Shown here: positions 46,306 to 54,911 of the stretch, in pieces
How the letters are laid out: every line of letters starts with the position of its first letter
Position numbering within the stretch: the first letter of the stretch is position 1
Assembly: GCA_947488655.1 (NCBI GenBank)
Contig: CANKZZ010000003.1
Coordinates: forward strand, 124,001 to 188,000
Reading direction: 5' to 3'
DNA length: 64,000 bases
From: an uncultured Psychroserpens sp.
GTDB lineage: Bacteria; Bacteroidota; Bacteroidia; Flavobacteriales; Flavobacteriaceae
Position numbers and translations under genes: made by a program
Notes under the pieces: model-generated
What the model was told of the DNA's origin: nothing
Seen by the model: the letters and a program-made list of their open reading frames with translations, nothing else
The model's database searches: none

Positions 46306-46809
46306 TTAATTCGGACATTTTTCTCCAAAAGATTTTTCTCCATTATCTTTAAGTGTACCGTCTTTATTATATCGATACCATATTCCGCAACGTTTTCCAT
46401 TATGATAATTACCTTTCATTGCAATTTCTCCATTATCATAATATTTGATAGACAACCCATTTAAAAGACCATCTTCATATTCTCTAACCGCATTAATTTT
46501 ATCGTTTTTATAAATTTTAATTGTCCCAGAACCGTTTTTAAACGTTCCAAAATCGGATATAACAGTATCATTAGCATCTTTAACTAAATAAATATTCCAT
46601 AATAGACCGTTTTTATATTCAGCATGTGATTTCAACTCACCATTTTGATCATATTCTTTGAAAAACCCATTTGATTTTTGGGTATCATTATCAATAACGT
46701 ATTCTGTAAGAAGTTTGTTAGGGTTATTTGGGTCAAATTGTTTAATAGTATCTTGGCTATAGACTAATGAACTCAACAATAAGATTACTAGACATAATTT
46801 TTTATTCAT
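46306..46809 (-). CDS. Exported MORN-variant (YwqK-like) repeat protein
   Basis: 167 residues from ATG 46809, which gives the signal MNKKLCLVILLLSSLVYSQ; the longer frame adds non-signal residues. Repeats of the type EYKNGLLW, REYEDGLLNGLSIKYYDNG and GNYHNGKRCGIWYRYNKDG are MORN-2/YwqK repeats. In Bacteroidetes such proteins are common and of unknown function, although some YwqK relatives are antitoxins. Confidence 0.75.
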   Translation of the reverse strand: MNKKLCLVILLLSSLVYSQDTIKQFDPNNPNKLLTEYVIDNDTQKSNGFFKEYDQNGELKSHAEYKNGLLWNIYLVKDANDTVISDFGTFKNGSGTIKIYKNDKINAVREYEDGLLNGLSIKYYDNGEIAMKGNYHNGKRCGIWYRYNKDGTLKDNGEKSFGEKCPN

Positions 46810-46823
46810 ATGTTTTAAATATC

Positions 46824-46945
46824 GCAACACTATATTTTATGGATTTAATAACGTAGTTAAGTCTCCAATTTAGCAAATATAAATCATATTAAAAATACAT
46901 TAGTATTTATGTTAGTAGGAAAGAATTAGCTAATTATTTCGATAC
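46824..46945 (-). repeat. Degenerate cassette repeat
   Basis: acgtagttaagtctccaatt + tagcaaatataaatcat aligns with the middle of the consensus; the hairpin and right end are eroded. Confidence 0.4.
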
Positions 46946-46964
46946 GAGACTTTCAATTAGTAAT

Positions 46965-47495
46965 TTATCTACTCATCATTTCTTTTTCAACCATAGTTTT
47001 CAATTCTGTTTTTAAATCCTCATAAGCAATCGCTTTTTTTGGATTATCAGATTGATAAAGTATGAAGTTTGATTTAACACTATTCATATTATTTTTAAAT
47101 GCGACTTCATAATTTTGGTTATCAACAACATATTTAAAAAGATGAATATAAAATAATGACTCACGATTGGCTTTTACTTTTTCACTCATTTCGAGATTTC
47201 CGCGAGTTATTATACCATTTGAGAGGATATCAATTATTCGTTGTTTCTTATATTCCCATTGAATTAATGTGCTAATAAATATTAATTGAAATACTATGGC
47301 AAAACCTTTCCAAAAGTGGCCATCAGTAATCAGAAACTTAGGTTGAGCACTAAATAAATCATAATCTATTATTAGAAAAATAATACCAACTATTATTAGC
47401 AGGTAGTTATTTCTATTAAGAATTTTAGCGATTTTGGTTTTGTCTGTTAAGTGTATACTTCCTGTTTTCAATAAGTTGGTTTTAGTCTTAGGCAA
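46965..47495 (-). CDS. Hypothetical membrane protein (DUF3592-like)
   Basis: 176 residues, two TM helices (YLLIIVGIIFLIIDYDLF, GFAIVFQLIFISTLIQW). The soluble part FKYVVDNQNYEVAFKNNM...ILYQSDNPKKAIAYEDL resembles DUF3592 domains. Role unknown. Confidence 0.55.
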   Translation of the reverse strand: MPKTKTNLLKTGSIHLTDKTKIAKILNRNNYLLIIVGIIFLIIDYDLFSAQPKFLITDGHFWKGFAIVFQLIFISTLIQWEYKKQRIIDILSNGIITRGNLEMSEKVKANRESLFYIHLFKYVVDNQNYEVAFKNNMNSVKSNFILYQSDNPKKAIAYEDLKTELKTMVEKEMMSR

Positions 47496-47504
47496 ACTAA
47501 TTAA

Positions 47505-47614
47505 GCGTAGTTTGTTATAATTGTGAATCTAAGTTAGTGAATTGACTACGAATAGAAAAACTACAAGTGCTTTTATGACCTAACTTTAATAACAATTAAT
47601 TTGAATGCTGTTGG
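47505..47614 (-). repeat. Degenerate cassette repeat
   Basis: gcgtagtttgttataattgt at the left and aacaattaatttgaatgctg + ttggcc at the right are recognisable; the middle is eroded. Confidence 0.35.
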
Positions 47615-47622
47615 CCTTTATT

Positions 47623-48039
47623 CTATTGTAATAATTTTGTTGCTATTTTATCCATCTGTTTTTCTGTTAAAACAGGTTCAAAATATGTTACATAATTATT
47701 TAATTCTTTCAGAAGCTTAACATTTACGTATTTAAATTTTGCTTTTGGTTTGTGATTAATCATTACAATGAGATTTCTTACAGGAACTTTTTGTTCGCCC
47801 CAATGATGTTCATTTAAGATTATATTTTCCGATATGTAGAGATAAAGAGCGAAATTTGATCTTTCGATTTGTTCAATTGGAGACCTTAAACTTAAGGAAT
47901 TAACAGATGATTTACTCCAGTTTTTAGTTTCTATTATAAAAATTCCCGCTCTTGATATTAAAAGATGATCAATTTGTATTGAAAATATTCTTTGATTATA
48001 TTTTTTAAAAAAAATAGGACGAGTAAAATTGAAGCACAA
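47623..48039 (-). pseudogene. 5'-truncated NERD-domain (nuclease-related) gene
   Basis: 138 codons. IQIDHLLISRAGIFIIETKN is the NERD core (Asp and E-x-K of a PD-(D/E)xK-like fold), and the rest of the domain follows to EPVLTEKQMDKIATKLL. The usual N-terminal helix and first strand are missing. The frame opens only at a TTG (48037-48039) lying in the arm of the adjoining repeat (gcacaac). It is therefore probably a gene fragment cut at a repeat junction; translation from the TTG cannot be excluded. Confidence 0.6.
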
Positions 48040-48065
48040 CGTATTTGTATATGGCTTGTTACTTG
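48031..48065 (-). repeat. Cassette repeat, left arm only
   Basis: gaagcacaacgtatttgtat + atggcttgttacttgc is the left arm. The middle and right end were replaced by other sequence including a 19-bp inverted repeat at 48155-48212. Confidence 0.6.
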
Positions 48066-48154
48066 CAGCTTAGTGATAACTTTTTGGTTAAACGCGAACA
48101 TTTTTTTAATTACTAAAGTTTACTAATTCAGTTTCAGTGTGAGCATTGGCAAAG

Positions 48155-48212
48155 TATACTCATTTGCAATTTATGGCGTAGCTTTGGTTAGAGTAAATTG
48201 CAAATGTGTATA
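48155..48212. repeat. Inverted repeat downstream of the multicopper oxidase gene
   Basis: tatactcatttgcaattta (48155-48173) and taaattgcaaatgtgtata (48194-48212) pair in 18 of 19 positions around a 20-base loop. No T-run follows on either strand, so a simple terminator is unlikely. Confidence 0.65.
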
Positions 48213-48236
48213 ACTTTGAGCTTTTTCATTTCCTTG

Positions 48237-50474
48237 CTAATAGTTTAATGTTGCTCCAAATCCAACTCCCATATCACTGTCATAATGTGTAGAAATTCCA
48301 AAATGGCGAGTAACAATATATTTAAAACCAGACATATATTCCTTGTCGGTATTTACCATAAATGCCCATCTCAATCTTGGCGAAATAGGAATGTCTTCTC
48401 GCATTAACTGAAACCTCACATTTCCGTCTGTAAAAACCTCGCCTTGCAATATCACGAGCATTGGTAAGGTATATTCTGCTCCCAAACTTAAAACTGCTCT
48501 TTGGTCTTTGGTATTTGCTTGTCCGAATATATTTTTTTCTACTTCACCATTTTGATCTCTATATCTCCAATCAAAACCAATAAATGGCATAAACCATTGG
48601 TTTTTGCCAATGTATCTTCCAATATGTGTTTCCGTTTCGTAACCGTGATCGTCGTGATAACCTAAACGCCATTCGGTTCCAAAACTCCAACGTGTGTTTT
48701 GTAGCATGACCATTCCATCGTTTCCGTTTGTCGCAAAGTCATTTTCAGCCATAAAATGAAACTTATTACTTTCAGATTGTAATTTGTTGTAAGCCCATTT
48801 CTTATTTGGTAAATACGGGTTGGGTTTAGAATCTTCATAGGAAAATACACGATTCATTCCTGCCATCATATGATACAGAATGTGGCAATGAAAAAACCAG
48901 TCACCATCCATATTTGATGCAAATTCTATCGTATCGGTTTCCATTGGCATTATGTCGATAACATTCATTAAAGGTGCGTATTCGCCTTGTCCGTTCAAAA
49001 CTCTAAAATCGTGTCCGTGTAGGTGCATTGGATGTCGCATCATCGAGTTGTTATAAAGAGTAATACGAACATTTTCGCCTTTTTTAATGAGGATTTTATC
49101 AACTTCGGAAAGTACTTTGTTATCCATACTCCAAACGTATCGGTTCATGTTTCCTGTAAGTTCAAAACGCAATTCCCTAACTGGTGCATCTTTTGGCAAT
49201 GTTGTTGGCTGTGGTGCTTTCAACATTCCGTAATTTAAGGTTACAATATCTTGATTGGCATCCATTGAATGATTAGAATGGTCCATTTTATCGTCCATTT
49301 CCATTTTATCATCCATTTTCATTTTAGGATTGCCCGAAATTTCAGGATACATAACCGTGTTCATATCCATTTGTTGATAGGACATATCCATTCCCATATC
49401 ATCCATAGTTCCGTCAGTATTCATCATATCGTTCATCATTTTCATTCCCTCAAAATAGTTTAGCCTTGGCATTCTGCTCTTAAGCTGAATTTTGCCATTT
49501 CCTAAATAAATTGAAGCAGAACCTGTTCGGTCTTCTGGTGTTACCAAAAATTCATAAGCAATATCTTCGTTTGGAATTGTGACCACAACATCATAAGTTT
49601 CAGAAACGCCAATAATCAACCTATCGACTTCAACAGGTTCAACATCATTGCCATCGTTCGCAACTACTGTCATTTTTCCACCAGCATAATTCAGCCAAAA
49701 GTAGGATGAAGCTCCTCCATTTGAAACTCGCAATCGTACTTTATCACCAGCTTTAAATTGTAATAATTGGCTTTCGTTTTTACCATTAATTAAAAATTTA
49801 TCGTAGTACACATCGCTGACGTCCATCGCTAACATTCGTTTCCACTCGTTCTCTAATTTAGTTTTAAAATGACCTGCTTTAATGGCCTCTGAATAACTTT
49901 GGGTCGTTCCTTTTTTTATTCCTGCCCAATCATTTGCATTAGCCAACATGCGGTGTACATTTTTAGGTTTGATGTCTGTCCATTCACTTAAAATTATTGG
50001 TACTGCTGGTAAATCATCAATTCCTTTCCTAAACGTTGGGTCATCTTCTTTCTTCAATAAAACCAACGAGCCATACATTCCTATTTGTTCTTGTAGACCG
50101 CTATGACTGTGATACCAATGCGTTCCGCTTTGGATAATAGGAAAACTATAAGTAAAAGTTTCATTAGGCTCAATCGGCATTTGCGTTAAATATGGAACAC
50201 CATCTTCCTTGTTTGGCAGAAAAAGTCCGTGCCAATGCAAAGACGTGCTTTCTTTTAACTTATTGTGCACTACAATTTCAGCAATATCGCCTTCTGTAAA
50301 CGTCAATGTTGGCATTGGTATTTGTCCGTTTACCGCAATTGCTCTTTTCTCTTTTCCCGAATAATTTACAATTGTATCGGTTACGGTCAATTCATATTTC
50401 ACTACGTTTTGAGCCGAAATTTTACTGCCAAAAAACAATAGTAAAATGATAATTATTAATTTGTTATTTTTCAT
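48237..50474 (-). CDS. copA: Multicopper oxidase (CopA type) fused to a C-terminal beta-barrel-like domain
   Basis: 745 residues. Signal peptide MKNNKLIIIILLLFFGSKIS-A-Q. Copper ligands: HWHGLFLPN, HWYHSHSGLQ, HPMHLHGHDF and FFHCHILYHMMAGM (type 1 Cys, His, Met). A Met/Asp-rich copper-handling stretch lies near 350-405 (MDDMGMDMS, KMEMDDKMDHSNHSM). The last 160 residues (from about HFMAENDF) alternate amphipathic strands and end in GATLNY, resembling the outer-membrane CopB barrel. So it may be a CopA-CopB fusion oxidising Cu(I) in the periplasm. Start overlaps the DUF305 gene by 11 bases. Confidence 0.9.
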   Translation of the reverse strand: MKNNKLIIIILLLFFGSKISAQNVVKYELTVTDTIVNYSGKEKRAIAVNGQIPMPTLTFTEGDIAEIVVHNKLKESTSLHWHGLFLPNKEDGVPYLTQMPIEPNETFTYSFPIIQSGTHWYHSHSGLQEQIGMYGSLVLLKKEDDPTFRKGIDDLPAVPIILSEWTDIKPKNVHRMLANANDWAGIKKGTTQSYSEAIKAGHFKTKLENEWKRMLAMDVSDVYYDKFLINGKNESQLLQFKAGDKVRLRVSNGGASSYFWLNYAGGKMTVVANDGNDVEPVEVDRLIIGVSETYDVVVTIPNEDIAYEFLVTPEDRTGSASIYLGNGKIQLKSRMPRLNYFEGMKMMNDMMNTDGTMDDMGMDMSYQQMDMNTVMYPEISGNPKMKMDDKMEMDDKMDHSNHSMDANQDIVTLNYGMLKAPQPTTLPKDAPVRELRFELTGNMNRYVWSMDNKVLSEVDKILIKKGENVRITLYNNSMMRHPMHLHGHDFRVLNGQGEYAPLMNVIDIMPMETDTIEFASNMDGDWFFHCHILYHMMAGMNRVFSYEDSKPNPYLPNKKWAYNKLQSESNKFHFMAENDFATNGNDGMVMLQNTRWSFGTEWRLGYHDDHGYETETHIGRYIGKNQWFMPFIGFDWRYRDQNGEVEKNIFGQANTKDQRAVLSLGAEYTLPMLVILQGEVFTDGNVRFQLMREDIPISPRLRWAFMVNTDKEYMSGFKYIVTRHFGISTHYDSDMGVGFGATLNY

Positions 50475-50946
50475 TTTCTAATCGTTTTATCATTGCTTTC
50501 ATTTCTTCTATTTCCTTTTTTTGAGCCTCGATAATATCATCTGCCAGTTTTTTTACTTCTGGATCTTCAATATCTGCTCGCTCACTTGTTAAAATTGCAA
50601 TTGAGTGATGTGGTATCATTGCCTTCATCCACAATATATCGCCAACGATGGGTTTTTGATTGCGCACAAGAAATAGGGCAGAGCTAAACAGTATAAGACT
50701 GCCTAATAATATTGCAATATTTTTTTTCTTGTTTTTATACATATTTCGCATAAAAAACCACATAATTACTGCCATTGTGGAAATGCCCAAACACGTCATA
50801 TAAAATCGTGTCAAGCTAAAATAAACGTGGTCGATTGCATACGTGTTTAAATACATTGTGATATACATTGCTACAAATGAGCATCCTAACATTAGAAAAA
50901 ATGTCGTGTATTTATTATTTTTTTTATGTGTTTCTGAATTTTCCAT
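50464..50946 (-). CDS. DUF305-type membrane protein of copper cluster
   Basis: 160 residues. Three TM helices (FFLMLGCSFVAMYITMYL, CLGISTMAVIMWFFM, NIAILLGSLILFSSALFLV) precede a DUF305-like helix pair with WMKAMIPHHSIAILTSERA. The HH motif and Met-rich helices are typical of proteins encoded beside multicopper oxidases. Probably binds or delivers copper at the membrane. Confidence 0.85.
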   Translation of the reverse strand: MENSETHKKNNKYTTFFLMLGCSFVAMYITMYLNTYAIDHVYFSLTRFYMTCLGISTMAVIMWFFMRNMYKNKKKNIAILLGSLILFSSALFLVRNQKPIVGDILWMKAMIPHHSIAILTSERADIEDPEVKKLADDIIEAQKKEIEEMKAMIKRLENEK

Positions 50947-50957
50947 AGTTGGTATTT

Positions 50958-51809
50958 TTATTTGTTAATTGTTTCTACCGTTTTACCACAACTCAACATT
51001 TGCGAGCCATAGTAAGGATTTTTTATAGTTTCTGCTTTGCTCAACCAATTTGCACCATTTCCATCGTTTGCCATTGGGCAATATTGATAGTATGTTGGTG
51101 TTTCTTGTTTTGAACTTTTAATCACTTCATACATATTGTTTGAAAGTGAAGTGAAAAATTGCCTTTGCAGGCTTGTTTCTTTTGTGTCCGCTATTTTTTG
51201 AGCATCTGTTTTTAAATTATCCAAAATTTTCATCCAAACAATATGAACGTCATTTGAAAGTTTTCCCATTTTCACATCATTTATTGCAGTTGAAAGGTTT
51301 TTGGCACTTGTTGAAGCTGTAGCTCCATCAGTTTGTACCAATGCATTTTTAAGAGCAAAATAATTGTCAAAAACTGCTGATAGCGGATTGTTGTCTTTCA
51401 TTTTAGTCATTGTGTTTGAGTGTTGCGAATGGTCGTTTGCAGACATATCCATTGTTGACGAAACTTCTTTTCCACGTTCATATTGGCAACAACTTGGTAA
51501 ATTTGAATAGGTGTCGTCTGGTGCCAAAAAGCTATCACTGTCATATCCTGCAAGAGCGATACGTTTTAAGATGTCCGCTTTTGAAGTTTTTAAGCTGTCG
51601 TATGCAATGGTTGCCATCTTGGTTTCCTTGTCCCAATCTACATTGGCTTGGTTTTTCATATGTCCTGCCTTATCAATTGTGCTTTTGCACATTCCGCAGT
51701 TTCCGTAGATTTTTACGGTTTCTGTATTTTTATTTTTGATTTGTGCGTTGCACGCTGTAATTGATAGCACGTAAAGTGCTACCATTACATATTTTAATGA
51801 TTTACTCAT
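50958..51809 (-). CDS. Exported copper-binding protein with HMA-like and DUF3347 domains
   Basis: 283 residues. A lipoprotein-type signal (VMVALYVLSITAC) precedes an HMA-like domain with IYGNCGMCKSTIDKAG (C-x2-C). After a His/Met linker (MSANDHSQHSNTM) there is a DUF3347 helical domain and a C-terminal metal-binding block (YQYCPMANDGNGANWLS, NPYYGSQMLSCG). Three potential metal sites in one protein suggest a periplasmic copper chaperone or sequestering protein. 11 bases upstream of the DUF305 gene. Confidence 0.85.
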   Translation of the reverse strand: MSKSLKYVMVALYVLSITACNAQIKNKNTETVKIYGNCGMCKSTIDKAGHMKNQANVDWDKETKMATIAYDSLKTSKADILKRIALAGYDSDSFLAPDDTYSNLPSCCQYERGKEVSSTMDMSANDHSQHSNTMTKMKDNNPLSAVFDNYFALKNALVQTDGATASTSAKNLSTAINDVKMGKLSNDVHIVWMKILDNLKTDAQKIADTKETSLQRQFFTSLSNNMYEVIKSSKQETPTYYQYCPMANDGNGANWLSKAETIKNPYYGSQMLSCGKTVETINK

Positions 51810-51945
51810 AATATTTGGATTTTAGAAACGAGGTATTCGTGTACTTCGTTTCGTTTTCATTGTTTTGTATTTATGTAAAAGCTAAAGAATTCAAGCTGAA
51901 GGCTTGTTTTAAAAAAGACAGACCTATGGCTGTCAAATAGGGTTT

Positions 51946-52323
51946 TTAGCTTATTTTTGGCGGTTGCCAAATAGAGAGATAAACTGCTTTTGGTTTATTT
52001 TGAATGTAAGTCCATTCGTTAACCAAAAGTTTGAAATTGTTATTCAACTTTAATTGAAAAGTAGTAAGAGAAACGGAAGTGTTTACCGAAGTTGGACAAT
52101 GACAAGATGAGTTGTCGCAAGTTCCACCACAACCATCATTTTCTTTATTATCCTTATCGCAACATGATTTTTTTTCGGTTTTGTTGTCTTGTTTTGAGCA
52201 AGATGTTTTTTCCGTTTTTACAGTTTTTTCTATTTCAGAGGATTTTTCGCAAGCAAATACTGTACTGGTTGGAATGACCAATAAAATTAAAAATAGGATT
52301 AATATTTGCGCTTTGCTTTTCAT
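51946..52323 (-). CDS. Small exported Cys-rich protein of copper cluster
   Basis: 125 residues from ATG 52323, which gives a signal peptide (ILILFLILLVIPTSTVFA). The longer frame to 52479 would translate the cassette repeat, so I reject it. The mature part has KKSCCDKDN, DGCGGTCDNSSCHCP, a Cys cluster suited to soft metals. Not assignable to a named family. Likely first gene of the copper cluster. Confidence 0.7.
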   Translation of the reverse strand: MKSKAQILILFLILLVIPTSTVFACEKSSEIEKTVKTEKTSCSKQDNKTEKKSCCDKDNKENDGCGGTCDNSSCHCPTSVNTSVSLTTFQLKLNNNFKLLVNEWTYIQNKPKAVYLSIWQPPKIS

Positions 52324-52369
52324 TAAATTTAGACTCAAAGATAATAAATTTTTGATACTTCTATTCAGC

Positions 52370-52514
52370 TGTCGAGCGTAAGCAATAATCGCACTTTTAT
52401 TATTTTTAGCGTTGGCTATCAACTTAATTTGAAAATTAAAGCGAACCAGAGAAAAATCTCTAAACAATTCTGTGTGCATACAGTACGAGCGATTAACTAT
52501 ACACGATGTTGTTA
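52370..52514 (-). repeat. Cassette repeat, moderately diverged
   Basis: gcgttggctatcaacttaat, gcgaaccagagaaaaatctc, and the right end agcgattaactatacacgat + gttgtta. It bounds the copper cluster on its upstream side. Confidence 0.7.
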
Positions 52515-52523
52515 AATTATACC

Positions 52524-53096
52524 TTATTGCGACAGACGCATTTTTTCTCGCTCTTCGTTTGCTCTTATTTCTAATGCTTTATTCATTGGGTCTTCCATTA
52601 GTTTTTTCTCTGCCTCAACATAATCTGGAAAATCTCGATATTTAAGCTCCATAAGGGTTTCTCTTTTTGTAAACAGCAATAACGCACCGATTATTCCAAT
52701 AATCAATACTCTAAACAGAACATTTTTATAAAATTCAGCTTTTGATTTGTAAAATTTAAAAATTGAAATAACAATTATCGGAATTAAACATAAGAGGCCA
52801 ATCATTAAATTAAAACTTCCGTATGGCCATTGTAAAAATTTGAATAGTATTCCGATAAGTACGAGCGATAGAGTAATTCCTGTTAAAATTATTCCAGTTT
52901 GTCTCAGTGAACTTGTTTTTTCTGTTGAACCTTTTTTATTATTATTCAATAATTTAAAACTAAAAAAGAAATAAATCAATGACAAGATAAATATACAAAG
53001 TGTAGTTAAAAGAGCGGAATAAGGATAGCTGGTAACAAGTCTTAATACCATTGAAAATATTGCTGTAAAACCTAATACTTTTTCAATTTTAATCAT
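52524..53096 (-). CDS. Hypothetical membrane protein
   Basis: 190 residues, about four to five TM helices (ALLTTLCIFILSLIYFFFSF, IILTGITLSLVLIGILFKF, LMIGLLCLIPIIVISIFKF, VLFRVLIIGIIGALLLF) and a charged C-terminal helix. No family recognised. Single-gene unit between two repeats. Confidence 0.55.
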   Translation of the reverse strand: MIKIEKVLGFTAIFSMVLRLVTSYPYSALLTTLCIFILSLIYFFFSFKLLNNNKKGSTEKTSSLRQTGIILTGITLSLVLIGILFKFLQWPYGSFNLMIGLLCLIPIIVISIFKFYKSKAEFYKNVLFRVLIIGIIGALLLFTKRETLMELKYRDFPDYVEAEKKLMEDPMNKALEIRANEEREKMRLSQ

Positions 53097-53119
53097 TTGT
53101 TTGCGTTTAGTTCGGTCTG

Positions 53120-53252
53120 TTTGCCAATGTGTACGAGTATGGTTATTTCCATTGGCATGTACTAAGTTAGCAAAAGGATACCAACCAGATGAAAATCCTT
53201 AGGATTCTGAGTACACACAAATAAGTAATTTATTATACAAGTTGTAAGCTCC
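53120..53252 (-). repeat. Cassette repeat, full length
   Basis: aatgtgtacgagtatggtta, catgtactaagttagcaaaa, the hairpin gaaaatcctt-aggattctga, and the right end taatttattatacaagttgt. Confidence 0.75.
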
Positions 53253-53257
53253 AGTTT

Positions 53258-53641
53258 TTAGGTCTTTTCTTTTCGTAAAATTTTCTCCATTTTACGTCCT
53301 TTTACCAATTCATCAATCAACTTTTCTAAACGTCTACATTGTTTATACACTTCAAATTTATCGTCGATTTCTTCAATTCGATAACCACAAGTAACTCCTT
53401 TAATCATGTGAGCATTGGGATGGATTTTAGCTTGTTCAAAAAACGTTCTATACGTTACTTTATTTTCGATAAGTGATAGAATCTTTTTTTCATCATAACC
53501 AGTAAACCATTTTATGACTTGATGAAATTCTTCTTTAGTTTTTCCATGTTTTTCTAATCTATTCCAGTAAAGTGGGTAAATAGACGCAAAGATCATATTA
53601 GCAACCTTTTCGTTTTTTTCAGCAGTTACTTTCATTTTCAT
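53258..53641 (-). CDS. DUF2200 family protein
   Basis: 127 residues. ANMIFASIYPLYWNRLEKHG, EEFHQVIKWFTGYDEKKI and HPNAHMIKGVTCGYRIEEID are the conserved blocks of this cytoplasmic family of unknown function. Two close ATGs (codons 1 and 3) could start it. Flanks are mirror images around agctcca / ggagct. Confidence 0.85.
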   Translation of the reverse strand: MKMKVTAEKNEKVANMIFASIYPLYWNRLEKHGKTKEEFHQVIKWFTGYDEKKILSLIENKVTYRTFFEQAKIHPNAHMIKGVTCGYRIEEIDDKFEVYKQCRRLEKLIDELVKGRKMEKILRKEKT

Positions 53642-53658
53642 TTGGTCTTGAATTAATT

Positions 53659-53798
53659 GGAGCTAATGTGTTTGTATATGGTTAGTTGAGTTGGCTAGGT
53701 CTAAATTAGCAAAAAAGAAATTAGCCAAAGGAAAATTTTTAAGATTTCCTGAGTAGGCGAGAACCCAATAATTAATTATACATGTTGTTGGCAACTGG
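53659..53798 (-). repeat. Cassette repeat, full length
   Basis: aatgtgtttgtatatggtta, ggtctaaattagcaaaaaag, the hairpin gaaaatttttaagatttcc, gagtaggcgagaac and the right end aattaattatacatgttgtt. Confidence 0.8.
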
Positions 53799-53871
53799 CT
53801 TTTTTTATTTTTTATAATATTTTTTTTATTCGAATTACAACTACATTTGTTTAACAATAATTATCTGCATT

Positions 53872-54822
53872 ATGGAAATGTACATTGGCTATATTGGTTT
53901 TATTATTTCGGCTTATTCAGTGATTGCGAACGATGTTATTCAAACACTTGGTACATTTATTTCTTCAAATTTTAAAATAAAATGGTGGTGGCTTTGGCTT
54001 TTTGCCATTAGCATTTTATCAATAACATTATGTTACGGTTGGTATATTAATGATGGTGATGTGTCCTATGGCAGATTGGAAAATATTCCGTTACCTGAAG
54101 TGTTGGAATGGTGGTATGTTCTAGCACCAATAGCCTTATTGGTCATTACTCGATTCGGAATTCCTGTGAGCACTACTTTTATGGTTTTAAGTATTTTTTC
54201 ATCGGGTATGATTATAGAAAAGATGATTTTAAAATCGGTCTATGGATATGCAATTTCTTTTGTTTTTGCCATAGTTGTATATATAGTTATTTCAAGACGA
54301 GTAGAATCTAAATTTTCTTTGGATAAATTGGATAAGCAGAAAAATAAGCACTATTGGTTAATTGCTCAATGGTTTTCTACCGGATTTTTGTGGTCTCAAT
54401 GGCTAATTCAGGATTTTGCTAATATTTTTGTTTTTCTTCCTAGAAAACTTTCTATCGAGCAACTAATAGTATCGCTGACCTGCATCCTACTGATTATGGT
54501 ATACATTTTTAGGAAACGAGGCGGAAAGATTCAGGAAATAGTCAATCAAAAATCAAATACTAAGAATATTCGTTCTGCCACTATTATCGACTTAATCTAC
54601 GGTATTTTCTTATTTGTATTTGGCAACCTTAATTCTATTCCAATGAGTACTACTTGGGTCTTTATTGGGATTTTGGCAGGAAGGGAATTGGCGATAACTT
54701 ATTTATTGAATAAAAAGAAAATTAAATACACTTACATCATTATTGCTAGAGATTTTGGAAAAGTAAATATCGGACTTGCTGTAAGTTTAGTAATTGCGTT
54801 TTTGATACAGTATTTAAAATAA
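53872..54822 (+). CDS. PiT-like integral membrane transporter
   Basis: 316 residues, about nine TM helices. ISAYSVIANDVIQTLGTFIS near the N-terminus and FGIPVSTTFMVLS plus SIPMSTTWVFIGILAGRELA are an inverted-topology pair with the P-V/M-S-T-T motif of PiT phosphate permeases. Shorter than typical PiT proteins, so it may be a divergent subfamily; ion unknown. It is the only + strand gene between two same-orientation repeats, i.e. a unit with its gene inverted. Confidence 0.75.
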   Translation: MEMYIGYIGFIISAYSVIANDVIQTLGTFISSNFKIKWWWLWLFAISILSITLCYGWYINDGDVSYGRLENIPLPEVLEWWYVLAPIALLVITRFGIPVSTTFMVLSIFSSGMIIEKMILKSVYGYAISFVFAIVVYIVISRRVESKFSLDKLDKQKNKHYWLIAQWFSTGFLWSQWLIQDFANIFVFLPRKLSIEQLIVSLTCILLIMVYIFRKRGGKIQEIVNQKSNTKNIRSATIIDLIYGIFLFVFGNLNSIPMSTTWVFIGILAGRELAITYLLNKKKIKYTYIIIARDFGKVNIGLAVSLVIAFLIQYLK

Positions 54823-54911
54823 GGGTACTGTATAAGGCTATTACAAAATACTAATGTGTTATTAGTGCGATTGACTTACCGATGGATTCTTTTGAATTTC
54901 GAGTTTTTTCG

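Noticed and set aside
48155-48212. Terminator of the multicopper oxidase gene
   Set aside because: Strong stem but no T-run on either strand and an unusually long 20-base loop.
52324-52479. N-terminal extension of the Cys-rich copper protein
   Set aside because: It would translate the cassette repeat; the internal Met gives a proper signal peptide.
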